Positions 9,775 to 19,030 of a DNA stretch of 64,000 nucleotides are shown here, piece after piece (position 1 is the first letter of the stretch; each line of letters opens with the position of its first letter). The stretch is from JAJCYK01 sp965224285. Lineage in GTDB: Bacteria; Bacteroidota; Bacteroidia; Cytophagales; Cyclobacteriaceae. Location: contig OZ245043.1 in NCBI GenBank assembly GCA_965224285.1, positions 4,960,001 through 5,024,000 of the forward strand, in the 5' to 3' direction. Both the position numbers and the translations under genes were made by a program. The notes beneath the pieces are model-generated. The model had not been told where the DNA came from and did not search any database. It saw nothing but the letters and a program-made list of their open reading frames with translations.

Positions 9775-10437
9775 CTATCTCAAGGCCATTTCAGGTATGT
9801 CGCCATCAACAATTAGTTTGCCCTCAGTAGCTGCTTCTATCTCTTCAACCGTAATCCCTGGGGCCTTCTCCAGTAGGATAAAACCTCCATTAGGGGCGAT
9901 TTCCAACACTGCCAAATCAGTGACCACCTTTTTAACACATCGCAAACCGGTAATGGGTAAAGTGCACTGTGGTAACAGTTTGGACTTACCGGATCGGCTA
10001 CGGTGCTGCATGGCTACGATGATATTTTCAGCAGAGGCCACTAAGTCCATAGCTCCACCCATGCCCTTAACCATCTTGCCCGGTATTTTCCAATTAGCTA
10101 TATCGCCGTTTTCCGATACTTCCATAGCGCCTAAAATAGTGAGATCCACATGCCCTCCCCGGATCATGGCAAAACTTTCAGCGGAACTAAAAAGGGAGGA
10201 CCCGTCTAACATGGTGACTGTCTGTTTCCCGGCATTGATCAGATCAGGATCTACTTGCTCCTCTTTGGGAAAAGGACCGATGCCCAGCAACCCGTTTTCG
10301 GACTGCAAAACCACCTCTATACCAGGCGATATGTAGTTTGCTACCAGCGTAGGAATACCAATACCCAGGTTGATATACCAACCGTCTTGAATCTCTTGGG
10401 CTATTCTCCGGGCTATTCCTGCTTTATCCAATGACAT
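9775..10437 (-). CDS. 3-oxoacid CoA-transferase, beta subunit
   Basis: This 220-residue beta subunit of a class I CoA transferase (ScoB/AtoA/CtfB type) has the SENGLLGIGPFP motif, whose Glu forms the glutamyl-CoA thioester intermediate. It pairs with the alpha subunit encoded 11 bases upstream. The complex moves CoA between succinyl-CoA and acetoacetate, or a related acid, in ketone-body or branched-chain degradation. The substrate is assigned by family only. Confidence 0.93.
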   Translation of the reverse strand: MSLDKAGIARRIAQEIQDGWYINLGIGIPTLVANYISPGIEVVLQSENGLLGIGPFPKEEQVDPDLINAGKQTVTMLDGSSLFSSAESFAMIRGGHVDLTILGAMEVSENGDIANWKIPGKMVKGMGGAMDLVASAENIIVAMQHRSRSGKSKLLPQCTLPITGLRCVKKVVTDLAVLEIAPNGGFILLEKAPGITVEEIEAATEGKLIVDGDIPEMALR

Positions 10438-10448
10438 GAGTTTCTGGG

Positions 10449-11144
10449 TTAAGGAGTGACGGTTCTTTGTTCGATTCGTTTCTGGTAATCTTTACCCTGA
10501 TAGATCCTTTGGATATAGATACCGGGAGTGTGAATTTCGTTAGGATCCAGGGATCCGGCAGGTAACAATTCCTCTACTTCGGCAATAGTAATTTTTCCTG
10601 CAGTGGCCATCATTGGGTTGAAATTCCGTGCGGTTCCCCGGTAGATCAGATTCCCGGTAGTGTCGCCTTTCCAGGCTTTAACCAATGAAAAATCAGCCCT
10701 CAACCAGGATTCTAAAAGGTATTTTTTTCCCTCAAATTCCCGAACCTCCTTTCCCTCGGCAATTTCAGTACCCACTCCAGCAGGAGTGAAAAAAGCGGGA
10801 ATCCCGGCGCCACCGGCTCTGATCCGCTCGGCCAGAGAACCCTGGGGGATAAGATCGACCTCCAGCTCTCCGGATAGAAGTTGTCTCTCGAATTCATCGT
10901 TCTCTCCCACATAGGAAGAAATCATTTTCCTGACCTGTCTGGTTTGTAACATCAAACCTATGCCGAAGTCGTCGACACCTGCATTGTTGGATATGCAGGT
11001 CAATCCTGAAACTCCCGATCTCAAAAGCGCAGCTATGCTGTTTTCCGGAATTCCGCAAAGACCGAATCCTCCCAGCATTAAAACGCTATGCGAAGGAATA
11101 TCTTTTACTGCCTCATCAGCGCTATTTACCACTTTGTTGATCAT
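10449..11144 (-). CDS. 3-oxoacid CoA-transferase, alpha subunit
   Basis: This 231-residue alpha subunit has the Gly-rich GGFGLCGIPE motif that contacts CoA and the SNNAGVDDFG segment typical of ScoA/AtoD/CtfA. It overlaps the upstream ribF gene by four bases (ATGA) and precedes the beta subunit by 11 bases. The two metabolic genes thus sit inside a housekeeping operon, so their expression is probably tied to growth. Confidence 0.93.
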   Translation of the reverse strand: MINKVVNSADEAVKDIPSHSVLMLGGFGLCGIPENSIAALLRSGVSGLTCISNNAGVDDFGIGLMLQTRQVRKMISSYVGENDEFERQLLSGELEVDLIPQGSLAERIRAGGAGIPAFFTPAGVGTEIAEGKEVREFEGKKYLLESWLRADFSLVKAWKGDTTGNLIYRGTARNFNPMMATAGKITIAEVEELLPAGSLDPNEIHTPGIYIQRIYQGKDYQKRIEQRTVTP

Positions 11145-12082
11145 GGTGCTAGTGTTTGTAATATATGAACTGCTTCTTTACGGTCCTGGTGTAGCCTGGC
11201 CGTAAGCTGTTCCAAATCTTTAAATTTAAGTTCGGGGCGAATTTGTTTAACCAATTCAATTTTAAGCTTTTTTCCGTAAAGATCCCCATCAAATTCAAAT
11301 AGATGCACTTCGATAGTACGAGGCATAATGCCTAGTGTAGGTCGTACTCCAATGTTCATCATTCCTGATAGCTGTTGATCTCCCATCTTGACTAGAACAG
11401 CATAGGCTCCATTGGAAGGAATAAGCTTGTATGCTTCCGCAATTTCAATATTGGCGGTGGGGAATCCAATGTTGCGTCCCAGTTGTTGCCCGGGGACCAC
11501 CAGGCCGGTCAGGCAGTATCGCCTTCCCAGCAGCTTATTGGCGAGATGGATACGGTTATTTAATATATGATCCCTGATTTGAGTACTACTTATGGCGATA
11601 TCGTTCACATCCTGACGAGGAATTTCCGTAACCCGAAAGCCAAACTCGCCAGCATGGGTCTTTAAGTAGCTAAAACTACCTTCCCTGTTTTTTCCAAACC
11701 GATGGTCATAACCAATAACTAATTCCCTGGTGCCTATCTGTTCCTTGAGCACGTCATGGACAAATTCCTGAGAGGTGGTTTGGGAGAAATTCAGGGTAAA
11801 CGGAATGCACACTAAATGATCTATTCCCAGCCGATCTAAAAGACCAATCTTCTCTTCCAGAGTGGTCAGTAGCTTCAAATCTTTTTTGTTGGGATTTAGT
11901 ACATACTTGGGGTGCGGCCAATAGGTTAAAATAACAGTTTGCCCCTTCCGTTGGTGGGCGATGTTCTTTAATTCTGTTAAGATCTTTTGATGGCCCAGAT
12001 GTACACCGTCAAAGATCCCACTGGTAACAACCGGGTAGGGCACTTTCTTAAATGCTGAAACTTCGTGGTAAACCTTCATCAA
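11141..12082 (-). CDS. ribF: bifunctional riboflavin kinase/FAD synthetase
   Basis: This 313-residue enzyme converts riboflavin to FMN and then FAD. The N-terminal nucleotidyltransferase domain shows SGIFDGVHLGHQKIL. The C-terminal flavokinase domain shows GRNIGFPTANIE and the MNIGVRPT segment. Length is standard. Four-base overlaps with truB upstream and with the CoA-transferase gene downstream indicate coupled translation. Confidence 0.96.
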   Translation of the reverse strand: MMKVYHEVSAFKKVPYPVVTSGIFDGVHLGHQKILTELKNIAHQRKGQTVILTYWPHPKYVLNPNKKDLKLLTTLEEKIGLLDRLGIDHLVCIPFTLNFSQTTSQEFVHDVLKEQIGTRELVIGYDHRFGKNREGSFSYLKTHAGEFGFRVTEIPRQDVNDIAISSTQIRDHILNNRIHLANKLLGRRYCLTGLVVPGQQLGRNIGFPTANIEIAEAYKLIPSNGAYAVLVKMGDQQLSGMMNIGVRPTLGIMPRTIEVHLFEFDGDLYGKKLKIELVKQIRPELKFKDLEQLTARLHQDRKEAVHILQTLAP

Positions 12083-12765
12083 TTCCTATCCGAATTCACC
12101 ATTTGTGCAGTCAGTTCGTCTACAGAGGAAGCCTGTTCCAGCCCATATGGTCCGATACGTGTCCGAATTAATGCCGACAAGTAAGCTCCGCAGCCTAATT
12201 CCAATCCCAAATCCCTAACCAGGCTGCGAATATAAGTACCTTTGGAACATACCACCCTGAATTCGACACTGGGCAACTGGCAGCTGGTTATCTCAAATAT
12301 TGAGACTTCTACTTCCCGTGGCTTCAAGATCACTTCCTCGCCTTTGCGGGCCTTTTTGTAAACAGGTTGACCGTCAACTTTAACCGCCGAATAGCGGGGA
12401 GGTATTTGTGAGACTTTTCCTTGAAATTGACCGGCAGCCTCTGTAATATCCTGACTGCTGAGATGTGAATAATCCCGATTAGAATCAAATTCAGTTTCCA
12501 GATCAATGGAGGGGGTGGTTTTACCCAAAACCAAAGTTCCTCGGTATTCTTTCTCCATATTTTGGAAATATTGGATCTCCTTGGTTTTCTTGCCTGTGCA
12601 TATGATCAGAAGCCCTGTTGCCAAGGGGTCCAAGGTTCCTGCATGACCTATTTTTTTGATCTTTAATGCACCTCGCAGTTTTTTAACTACGTCGAATGAG
12701 GACCATCGATAGGGCTTGTCCACCAATAGCAAGGCACCTGCTGCCAGATTTTTCTCTTCTGTCAT
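12079..12765 (-). CDS. truB: tRNA pseudouridine-55 synthase TruB
   Basis: This enzyme makes pseudouridine 55 in the T loop of tRNAs. The catalytic Asp lies in GHAGTLDPLATG and the RNA-binding KGTYIRSLVRDLG segment is present. I place the start at the ATG at 12765 (228 residues). It gives a four-base ATGA overlap with uppP, matching the pattern of the whole operon; a longer frame from a TTG at 12804 is less likely. Confidence 0.95.
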   Translation of the reverse strand: MTEEKNLAAGALLLVDKPYRWSSFDVVKKLRGALKIKKIGHAGTLDPLATGLLIICTGKKTKEIQYFQNMEKEYRGTLVLGKTTPSIDLETEFDSNRDYSHLSSQDITEAAGQFQGKVSQIPPRYSAVKVDGQPVYKKARKGEEVILKPREVEVSIFEITSCQLPSVEFRVVCSKGTYIRSLVRDLGLELGCGAYLSALIRTRIGPYGLEQASSVDELTAQMVNSDRN

Positions 12766-13553
12766 AGAGATAATACAATAGCAATTATACCAACTATAAA
12801 GCAATAGAGGGCAAAGTAAATTAGCTTACCTCTTTTTACGATGGCCATCATCCATTTACAAGCAATTAATCCAGCGAAAAAGGCTGCGAAAAAACCAGCT
12901 ATGATTACCTCTAATGAAATTTGGGGATAGGAGTTCGGGCTTTCCAGAAACTCCAAAAACTTTAAAAAAGATCCTCCCAATATAGGTATCAGCACCATCA
13001 GGAAAGAAAAGCGGGCGGCTTTTTCCTTTTCTACTCCCATTAATAAGGCCGTGGATATGGTGGCTCCACTGCGGGAGATCCCCGGTAAAATGGCAATTGA
13101 CTGGGCTAGCCCTATCAGCAGTGCCTTACCCCAAGTGACCTCACCATTTTGAGATGGAGCATAATAGGTCATAGATAGTAAAAGTCCGGTAACCAACAGC
13201 ATGAATCCCACCAATAATATCTGTCCGCTAAAGAACTGTTCAATTTCTTTATCATATAAAATGCCCACCAAGGCCACCGGTACCGCGGAAATGATTAAAA
13301 ACAAAACATAGCGGGTGGCATCATTATAACGGAGTTCAAATAATTCTTTGATAAGCTGTCCTATATCCTTACGGAAGATGACCATGGTGCTAAGAGCGGT
13401 TGCCGAGTGCACCACCAGCGAAAAAATAAAATGACTCTTGGTATTGACACCGAGCAGGGCGGTACCAAGCTCTATATGCCCGCTGCTGCTAATGGGTAAA
13501 AATTCTGTAAGTCCCTGTAAGATCCCCAGAATGATACCATCAAGAACTGTCAT
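12762..13553 (-). CDS. uppP: undecaprenyl-diphosphate phosphatase
   Basis: This 263-residue integral membrane protein of the BacA/UppP family recycles the cell-wall lipid carrier undecaprenyl diphosphate to the monophosphate. Signature motifs are EFLPISSSGH near the N terminus and GISRSGATIS in the middle; about seven to eight hydrophobic segments are visible. It overlaps the DUF3098 gene upstream and truB downstream by four bases each. Confidence 0.96.
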   Translation of the reverse strand: MTVLDGIILGILQGLTEFLPISSSGHIELGTALLGVNTKSHFIFSLVVHSATALSTMVIFRKDIGQLIKELFELRYNDATRYVLFLIISAVPVALVGILYDKEIEQFFSGQILLVGFMLLVTGLLLSMTYYAPSQNGEVTWGKALLIGLAQSIAILPGISRSGATISTALLMGVEKEKAARFSFLMVLIPILGGSFLKFLEFLESPNSYPQISLEVIIAGFFAAFFAGLIACKWMMAIVKRGKLIYFALYCFIVGIIAIVLSL

Positions 13554-13768
13554 TGATCTTTGCCGGGCCTATGAAGAATAGCAAAAAATTGGATGACAAA
13601 TCCGGTCATTACAATGATGGGACCAATAGTCAAACCCAGGATGCCAAATCCATAAGGCTCATTATCCAATGACATTACAATAAAGCCGATCACCAGGACT
13701 GCTAATCCCAAAAGCATCAGCTGGTAGTTTCTTTTTCCAAATGGTAATCCCTGGGGTTTTTTACTCAT
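13550..13768 (-). CDS. DUF3098 small membrane protein
   Basis: This 72-residue protein has two transmembrane helices (about residues 16-33 and 42-63) joined by a short polar turn, and charged ends. It matches DUF3098, found in Bacteroidota between ftsX and uppP. Function is unknown; the conserved position suggests a link to cell-envelope synthesis or division. It follows ftsX by two bases and overlaps uppP by four. Confidence 0.88.
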   Translation of the reverse strand: MSKKPQGLPFGKRNYQLMLLGLAVLVIGFIVMSLDNEPYGFGILGLTIGPIIVMTGFVIQFFAILHRPGKDQ

Positions 13769-13770
13769 AA

Positions 13771-14664
13771 CTAATAAAGATCATCCAATGACATTTGCAG
13801 GTATTTATGAATGGCCCTGGCAGTACTTAACAGACCTAAAATGGCCCCTAAAATTACCAATATTCCAAATAGTACCAACATCTTTGAGGGATCCTGCAAC
13901 TCTGTTAATCCGCTTACAGCTGTGCCGGCATATTCCGACACTGCATATACCAATGCCGAAGCCAGTATACCAGCCAATAGGCCGTGCCCTCCCGACCTCA
14001 ATAAGAAAGGCCGTTTGATAAAGCCACTGGTGGCACCCACCAACTGCATGCTTCGAATCAGGAACCTTTGAGAGAACAGTGCCAATTTTATAGTGTTATT
14101 GATCAAGATGATTACGGTAATAACTAATATAGCTGCGAAACCAAGTAGTATAAAACCGATCTTAGTGGAATTTTTATTTATATCGGCAATCACATTATCC
14201 AGGTAGCTGGCTTCAAACACTCCACTTATATCTTCGATCTCTTGCTTGACCTGGGCCATTGAGGTGCTATCCTGAAATTCTGGATTAATTTTAACCACCA
14301 GGGCATTTCTCAGCGGATTGTATCCCAAAAAGTCTTGCGGGTCTTCTCCTTCATCTTCACTAAAGCTTTTCAGAGCCTCCTCTTTTGAAACGAAGGTGAT
14401 CTGTGGGGTTTGATCTTTAATCAGTACAAAGGGCTTTTCAGCAAGGGTCTTTTGAATACCAATGATCTGATTTTCAGATAGTCGATTTTGCAGATATACC
14501 TGGATTTCTACTTTCTCCTTTATCAGTTGTGACAGCTTAGAAGTGGTTAATAGCAGCAATCCAAAAAGCCCTATTACAAACAGGGCCAGAGTAATACTAA
14601 AGATTACACTAACATAGGGGTATGATCCCAGTCTTTTCTTTCGTTTGTGCGGCTTGCTCTTCAA
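13771..14664 (-). CDS. ftsX: cell-division permease-like protein FtsX
   Basis: This 297-residue protein has the FtsX layout: cytoplasmic basic N terminus, one helix (about 19-42), a large periplasmic domain, then three helices (about 170-190, 218-240, 262-285). With the ATPase FtsE it controls peptidoglycan hydrolases at the division site. No ftsE lies next to it here, as is usual in Bacteroidota. It is the first gene of the minus-strand run that continues to gldC. Confidence 0.93.
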   Translation of the reverse strand: MKSKPHKRKKRLGSYPYVSVIFSITLALFVIGLFGLLLLTTSKLSQLIKEKVEIQVYLQNRLSENQIIGIQKTLAEKPFVLIKDQTPQITFVSKEEALKSFSEDEGEDPQDFLGYNPLRNALVVKINPEFQDSTSMAQVKQEIEDISGVFEASYLDNVIADINKNSTKIGFILLGFAAILVITVIILINNTIKLALFSQRFLIRSMQLVGATSGFIKRPFLLRSGGHGLLAGILASALVYAVSEYAGTAVSGLTELQDPSKMLVLFGILVILGAILGLLSTARAIHKYLQMSLDDLY

Positions 14665-14722
14665 GGTAATTCAATCTGTTCGAATTTAGCATTAATTTTT
14701 AATACCGTGAAGGTAAACAAAA

Positions 14723-14746
14723 AAAGCCTTCCGTTAAGAAGGCTTT
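14723..14746 (-). terminator. rho-independent terminator after the anti-sigma-like gene
   Basis: AAAGCCTTC and GAAGGCTTT form a perfect nine-base-pair stem with a six-base loop. On the minus strand it is followed by a run of seven Ts. It lies 20 bases past the stop of the 328-residue gene and separates the sigma-factor pair from ftsX. Confidence 0.85.
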
Positions 14747-14765
14747 GATCTTATACTGCTGGAGC

Positions 14766-15752
14766 TTACTTATTTTCTTTAATAATCTCCAGTTTTTCAA
14801 TGATTCCTTGGTCATTGAGTTTTTCCAGGGGAGTCAGTTCAGTGCGATCGTTCAGGATCTCAAAGTATTCACTATTGTAATACATAAACAGCTTCTTCCC
14901 ACTGGCAGAATTAAGTTCCAGAATTTCGTAAGGTATATCCTTGAAGTCCCCGTAGAGGTACAGTTTTCCACTGTAATATTGGTAATGGAATAGTTGTTGG
15001 TTCTCCTTGGTAGTCTCCACTTCAATCACCGCATCCTCGGTAGGCTCTTCCTGAGCAATTGCCGAAGAAGGCATTTCAATGGATTCTTCCGGTAGGGTAG
15101 CCTCAGACTCAGTATCAGGGACCTCAACCTGGGGTACGTTGGCCACCGGAGCGGTATTATTTGCTATAGCTTCATCTGTTTCCTGATACTCATCTTTGTC
15201 AGATGACTTGGATTCAGCTGATTCGGACTCCTTTCGTTCACGAGGTTGCTCTGTTACCTGTTCAGCTATAAATGACGCGTCTTCCCCTTCGCTAGCATTG
15301 GTTATCTGCTCTGCTTTATCTTCTTCAGCTATCACCTCATTTAATGTATTCTCGCTTAACTCTTCAGATTTTATCTCCTCTTTAGGGGCTGGAGTTTCTA
15401 TTTGCTGTTCGGTAATGGGTTCCTGCTCGAAAGAAGCGCCTGATTCATTTTCGGAATTGAAGTATAGGTAAGTTGCAACTCCCATAAATCCGGTTAGCAC
15501 AATGACGGCAGCTGTCTTGACTCCGATAAGGGTTGAAGGGCCCATACTGACAGGAACTTGGTCCAATCTCGTTTTGAGCTGTGATTTGCGAAAATCTTTC
15601 AGCGAATGGATAATATCCTGTTGTAGGTCAAACTCCGATCGCATCACAGGATCAGTATGAAGCTGGTTTTCAAAATCCAGCATCTCATCCGGACTCATGC
15701 TGCCTTCCAGATAAGCTTCGATCTTTTCAGTATGGTTTAAAAATTTGCTCAT
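14766..15752 (-). CDS. membrane-anchored anti-sigma-like protein
   Basis: This 328-residue protein has a short cytoplasmic N domain with the pattern YLEGSMSPDEMLDFE (residues 14-28), like the start of Bacteroidota anti-sigma factors, and one transmembrane helix (about 75-97). A long acidic, Glu/Ser/Thr-rich low-complexity linker (about 100-250) follows, then a small C-terminal domain rich in Tyr/Phe. No zinc-finger His/Cys motif is seen. It starts one base after the ECF sigma gene, so it is probably its cognate regulator sensing an envelope signal. The anti-sigma function is inferred from position and topology. Confidence 0.75.
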   Translation of the reverse strand: MSKFLNHTEKIEAYLEGSMSPDEMLDFENQLHTDPVMRSEFDLQQDIIHSLKDFRKSQLKTRLDQVPVSMGPSTLIGVKTAAVIVLTGFMGVATYLYFNSENESGASFEQEPITEQQIETPAPKEEIKSEELSENTLNEVIAEEDKAEQITNASEGEDASFIAEQVTEQPRERKESESAESKSSDKDEYQETDEAIANNTAPVANVPQVEVPDTESEATLPEESIEMPSSAIAQEEPTEDAVIEVETTKENQQLFHYQYYSGKLYLYGDFKDIPYEILELNSASGKKLFMYYNSEYFEILNDRTELTPLEKLNDQGIIEKLEIIKENK

Positions 15753-15753
15753 T

Positions 15754-16293
15754 TCAATCTAGGAAATCACTGGCTTTATAGTTGGCTTTCACCAATTGAT
15801 CCAGTCGTTTTTTGCATTTATATTTTTTAGTCTTTGCTGTGTCTGTATTTGAAAAATTCAACCTCTTTGCAATATCTGACATCGACATGCCGTCGAAATA
15901 ATAATAAGTTAGCACCTTTTGACAAGTCTCTCCCAACTGCTCTATACATTCCCTGATGATCTTTGCCCTTTCCTGGCGGTCATGGTCCATAAATTCCTGA
16001 CCATCCTTTTCTTCACTACTTAGCCGGCTCTTACGGTCCAACTCCTTTCGCCAAAGGTTTTGGCATATGCTGTAAAGGTATGTGCTGATCTTTGACGTAA
16101 GTATCAGTTTGCCGCTTACAGCTTTCTGCCAGAATACGATCAGGGCCTCCTGATAAATATCTTTGGCTTCATACTCAGTACCACTATTGCTGGTGACCAT
16201 TTTGATCATCATGCGATAGTACTTTTGATACAAGTACTCTAAGGCAGCTTCGTCACCTTCCTGCAACCTCTCCAGAATCTCACTATCCTTCAT
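15754..16293 (-). CDS. ECF-family RNA polymerase sigma factor
   Basis: This 179-residue sigma-70 family member of the extracytoplasmic-function type has region 2 at about 20-90 (LYQKYYRMMIKMV, then DIYQEALIVFWQK) and region 4 at about 110-170, with the helix-turn-helix GMSMSDIAKRLNFSNTDTAK. It would direct transcription of an envelope-related regulon with the downstream membrane partner as its inhibitor. An imperfect -7 box (TACATTTC on the minus strand) lies upstream. Confidence 0.92.
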   Translation of the reverse strand: MKDSEILERLQEGDEAALEYLYQKYYRMMIKMVTSNSGTEYEAKDIYQEALIVFWQKAVSGKLILTSKISTYLYSICQNLWRKELDRKSRLSSEEKDGQEFMDHDRQERAKIIRECIEQLGETCQKVLTYYYFDGMSMSDIAKRLNFSNTDTAKTKKYKCKKRLDQLVKANYKASDFLD

Positions 16294-16743
16294 TTGGTCT
16301 GCCTTTCTATTAATACACTTAATGGGTGAAATGTAACCGATGCCCCCATATTTTTACGTTTTAGCGGCGGATACTGTTCAATCGGGAGCTAAAATACGGC
16401 TTAAATCATTGATTTACTAAAATATAGGAGGCAATCAAAACTGAAATCTTACATGGTTGGATTTTGCCCTTCAATCTATCAAAACCTTTTAAATTTTAAT
16501 ATAGAGCCATTTTTATTTGACAATAACCTGACTGTATTAGTTTAGTAAACCACGGTAACCACAGCACAGGGCGCAATCTTGCCGATTTTCTTACAAACCA
16601 GCATAATTTTAGGGGATCCGGGGACTTTTAACCTAAAATCAAGGGTGGAGCAAACCACTGCTGGCTGACTTTAATGTCATCAACGAGGGTTTGAAATCAA
16701 GACCATATTATCACCTGGTCAGACCGCAGCACCACACACGCTC
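16294..16743. other. intergenic gap, no gene seen
   Basis: These 450 bases lie between the pyrophosphatase stop and the sigma-factor start (both minus strand). They must hold the sigma-factor promoter. I see no coding frame with protein-like composition, no tRNA signature and no strong hairpin with a T tract. Confidence 0.5.
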
Positions 16744-18921
16744 TCAACTATCTTCTACCTCGATCTTGGTGGTGTTTTCTATTTGATTGTTCTGGTCATT
16801 AAGCGCTTCATCGGAATGGTCCAATACTGTTATATGAGGTGCGATTACCAGCGATACGATGGACATCAATTTAATAAGAATATTCATGGAGGGACCCGAG
16901 GTATCTTTGAACGGATCACCAACAGTGTCTCCGGTTACTGAAGCTTTATGAGCCTCTGATCCTTTATATTCCATTTTACCATCGATCTCAACTCCTTTTT
17001 CAAAAGATTTCTTGGCATTGTCCCAGGCACCGCCGGCGTTATTCATGAACATTCCCATCAATACCCCGGACACCGTAACACCGGCTAATACGCCTCCTAA
17101 TACCTCAGGCCCAAAGGAGAATCCTATCAAAACCGGAACGATCAAGGCTATGGCCCCCGGAGCAATCATTTCCCTGATGGAAGCCCTGGTGGAGATCTCT
17201 ACGCACTTCTCGTATTCAGGACGGGTTTTACCCTCCATGATCCCTGGAAGTTCTTTGAATTGTCGGCGTACTTCATTCACCATATCCATGGCAGCTCGCC
17301 CTACGGCAGCGATGGCCAACGACGAGAATATAAAGGGGATCATAGCGCCCAGAAACAGTCCTGCTAACACATCTGCCTTATAAATGTCGATGGTATCAAT
17401 GCCTGCGATACCCACAAACGCTGCAAACAAGGCCAATGCTGTTAGAGCCGCAGAGGCAATAGCAAAACCTTTTCCGGTAGCGGCGGTGGTATTTCCTACA
17501 GCATCCAAAATATCTGTGCGGTTGCGCACTTCTTCAGGCAGTCCACTCATTTCCGCTATTCCGCCGGCATTATCCGCAATTGGTCCAAAGGCATCTATGG
17601 CCAATTGCATGGCGGTAGTGGCCATCATACCGGCAGCACAAATAGCCACTCCGTAGAAACCGGCAAACTCAAAAGCCACAAATATACCGGTTGCCAATAC
17701 GATTATAGGCAATAAAGTTGATTCCATACCCACAGAGAGACCGCCAATAATATTGGTGGCATGACCGGTGGAGGATTGCTTAACTATGGAATTAACGGGA
17801 CGCTTTCCCATCGAGGTGTAGTATTCAGTGATAATACTCATGAGCGCTCCCACCACCAAGCCTACGAAAATAGCCCAGAATACATCCATAGCAGAAAAGG
17901 AAATACCCCTGTGGATCATGGTCTCAGGCAACATCCAATTTACCAGGAAATAGGAGGCGATAACAGTAAGTACTATGGAGCTCCAGTTACCCATATTCAA
18001 AGCATTTTGAACGCTTCCTCCTTCCTTCACTTTAACCATATAGGTGCCGATAATAGAGAAGATCAAACCAAGTCCTGCGATTACCATGGGTAGCAGAATG
18101 GGGCTAAGACCATCAAAGCTATCACCCGAGGCGTTAATTTCCTGGCCTAGCACCATGGAAGCCAGGATAGTAGCTACATATGATCCAAAAAGGTCTGCGC
18201 CCATTCCCGCTACATCTCCCACGTTATCTCCCACGTTGTCCGCGATGGTAGCTGGATTACGGGGGTCATCTTCCGGAATACCAGCTTCTACTTTACCAAC
18301 CAAATCAGCCCCAACATCTGCGGCTTTGGTGTAGATACCTCCCCCGACTCTGGCGAACAAAGCGATGGACTCGGCTCCCAGCGAGAATCCAGCCAGCACC
18401 TCAATAGCGGTTTTCATTTCAATGCCTGTGGCCGCTATCCCGGATGGGACAAACATTTCGGTCAATAATATAAATAAAGAGCCTAATCCAAATACTGCCA
18501 GACCGGCCACGCCTAAACCCATCACCGCTCCTCCGGTAAAAGATACCGCCAACGCTTTGCTTAAACTATTTCGGGCTGCCTGAGTAGTGCGGACATTCGC
18601 TTTGGTAGCAATATTCATCCCTATGTACCCCGCTAAGGCAGAAAAGAAAGCCCCAATTAAGAAAGAAATGGCAATTACCGGATGAGAATCTGGAACTAAT
18701 GTGCCCGACCAGGCAAGCAGTATGGCTGTTATGATGGCAAAGTAGGACAACACTTTCCATTCTGCTTTCAGGAAGGCCATTGCCCCGTTTGCAATGTAGG
18801 TTGCCAACTCCCTCATATTCTGTTCGCCTGCATCCTGTTTAGAGACCCACAGCGACTTACCAATCAGCACTAGGATACCCAGTAGGCCCATAGCAGGTAT
18901 GACATACACGAAATTGCTCAT
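16744..18921 (-). CDS. hppA: K+-dependent membrane-bound ion-pumping pyrophosphatase
   Basis: This 725-residue polytopic membrane protein (about 16 helices) couples pyrophosphate hydrolysis to H+ or Na+ export. The catalytic block (residues about 201-249) contains DVGADLVGKVE, then DDPRNPATIADNVGDNVGD and MGADLFGSY. The segment GNTTAATGKG (476-485) carries Ala480 and Gly483. Established work on this family links Ala and Gly/Ala at these two sites to K+ dependence, and Lys/Thr to K+ independence. Whether Na+ or H+ is pumped cannot be settled here. A -7 promoter box lies about 42 bases upstream. Confidence 0.96.
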   Translation of the reverse strand: MSNFVYVIPAMGLLGILVLIGKSLWVSKQDAGEQNMRELATYIANGAMAFLKAEWKVLSYFAIITAILLAWSGTLVPDSHPVIAISFLIGAFFSALAGYIGMNIATKANVRTTQAARNSLSKALAVSFTGGAVMGLGVAGLAVFGLGSLFILLTEMFVPSGIAATGIEMKTAIEVLAGFSLGAESIALFARVGGGIYTKAADVGADLVGKVEAGIPEDDPRNPATIADNVGDNVGDVAGMGADLFGSYVATILASMVLGQEINASGDSFDGLSPILLPMVIAGLGLIFSIIGTYMVKVKEGGSVQNALNMGNWSSIVLTVIASYFLVNWMLPETMIHRGISFSAMDVFWAIFVGLVVGALMSIITEYYTSMGKRPVNSIVKQSSTGHATNIIGGLSVGMESTLLPIIVLATGIFVAFEFAGFYGVAICAAGMMATTAMQLAIDAFGPIADNAGGIAEMSGLPEEVRNRTDILDAVGNTTAATGKGFAIASAALTALALFAAFVGIAGIDTIDIYKADVLAGLFLGAMIPFIFSSLAIAAVGRAAMDMVNEVRRQFKELPGIMEGKTRPEYEKCVEISTRASIREMIAPGAIALIVPVLIGFSFGPEVLGGVLAGVTVSGVLMGMFMNNAGGAWDNAKKSFEKGVEIDGKMEYKGSEAHKASVTGDTVGDPFKDTSGPSMNILIKLMSIVSLVIAPHITVLDHSDEALNDQNNQIENTTKIEVEDS

Positions 18922-18962
18922 ATCTTGACGTTTATATTTATGATTTTTTTAATAAAACGCCA

Positions 18963-18970
18963 CAAAGATA
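18963..18970 (-). promoter_or_regulatory. -7 promoter box for hppA
   Basis: The minus strand reads TATCTTTG, an exact match to the Bacteroidota -7 consensus TAnnTTTG, 42 bases before the start codon. The -33 element is weak. Confidence 0.5.
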
Positions 18971-19030
18971 GGATAACAGGGTTGAATATAAAATTATTGA
19001 GGGAAAATAGCCACGCCGGGAATGAAGGCC

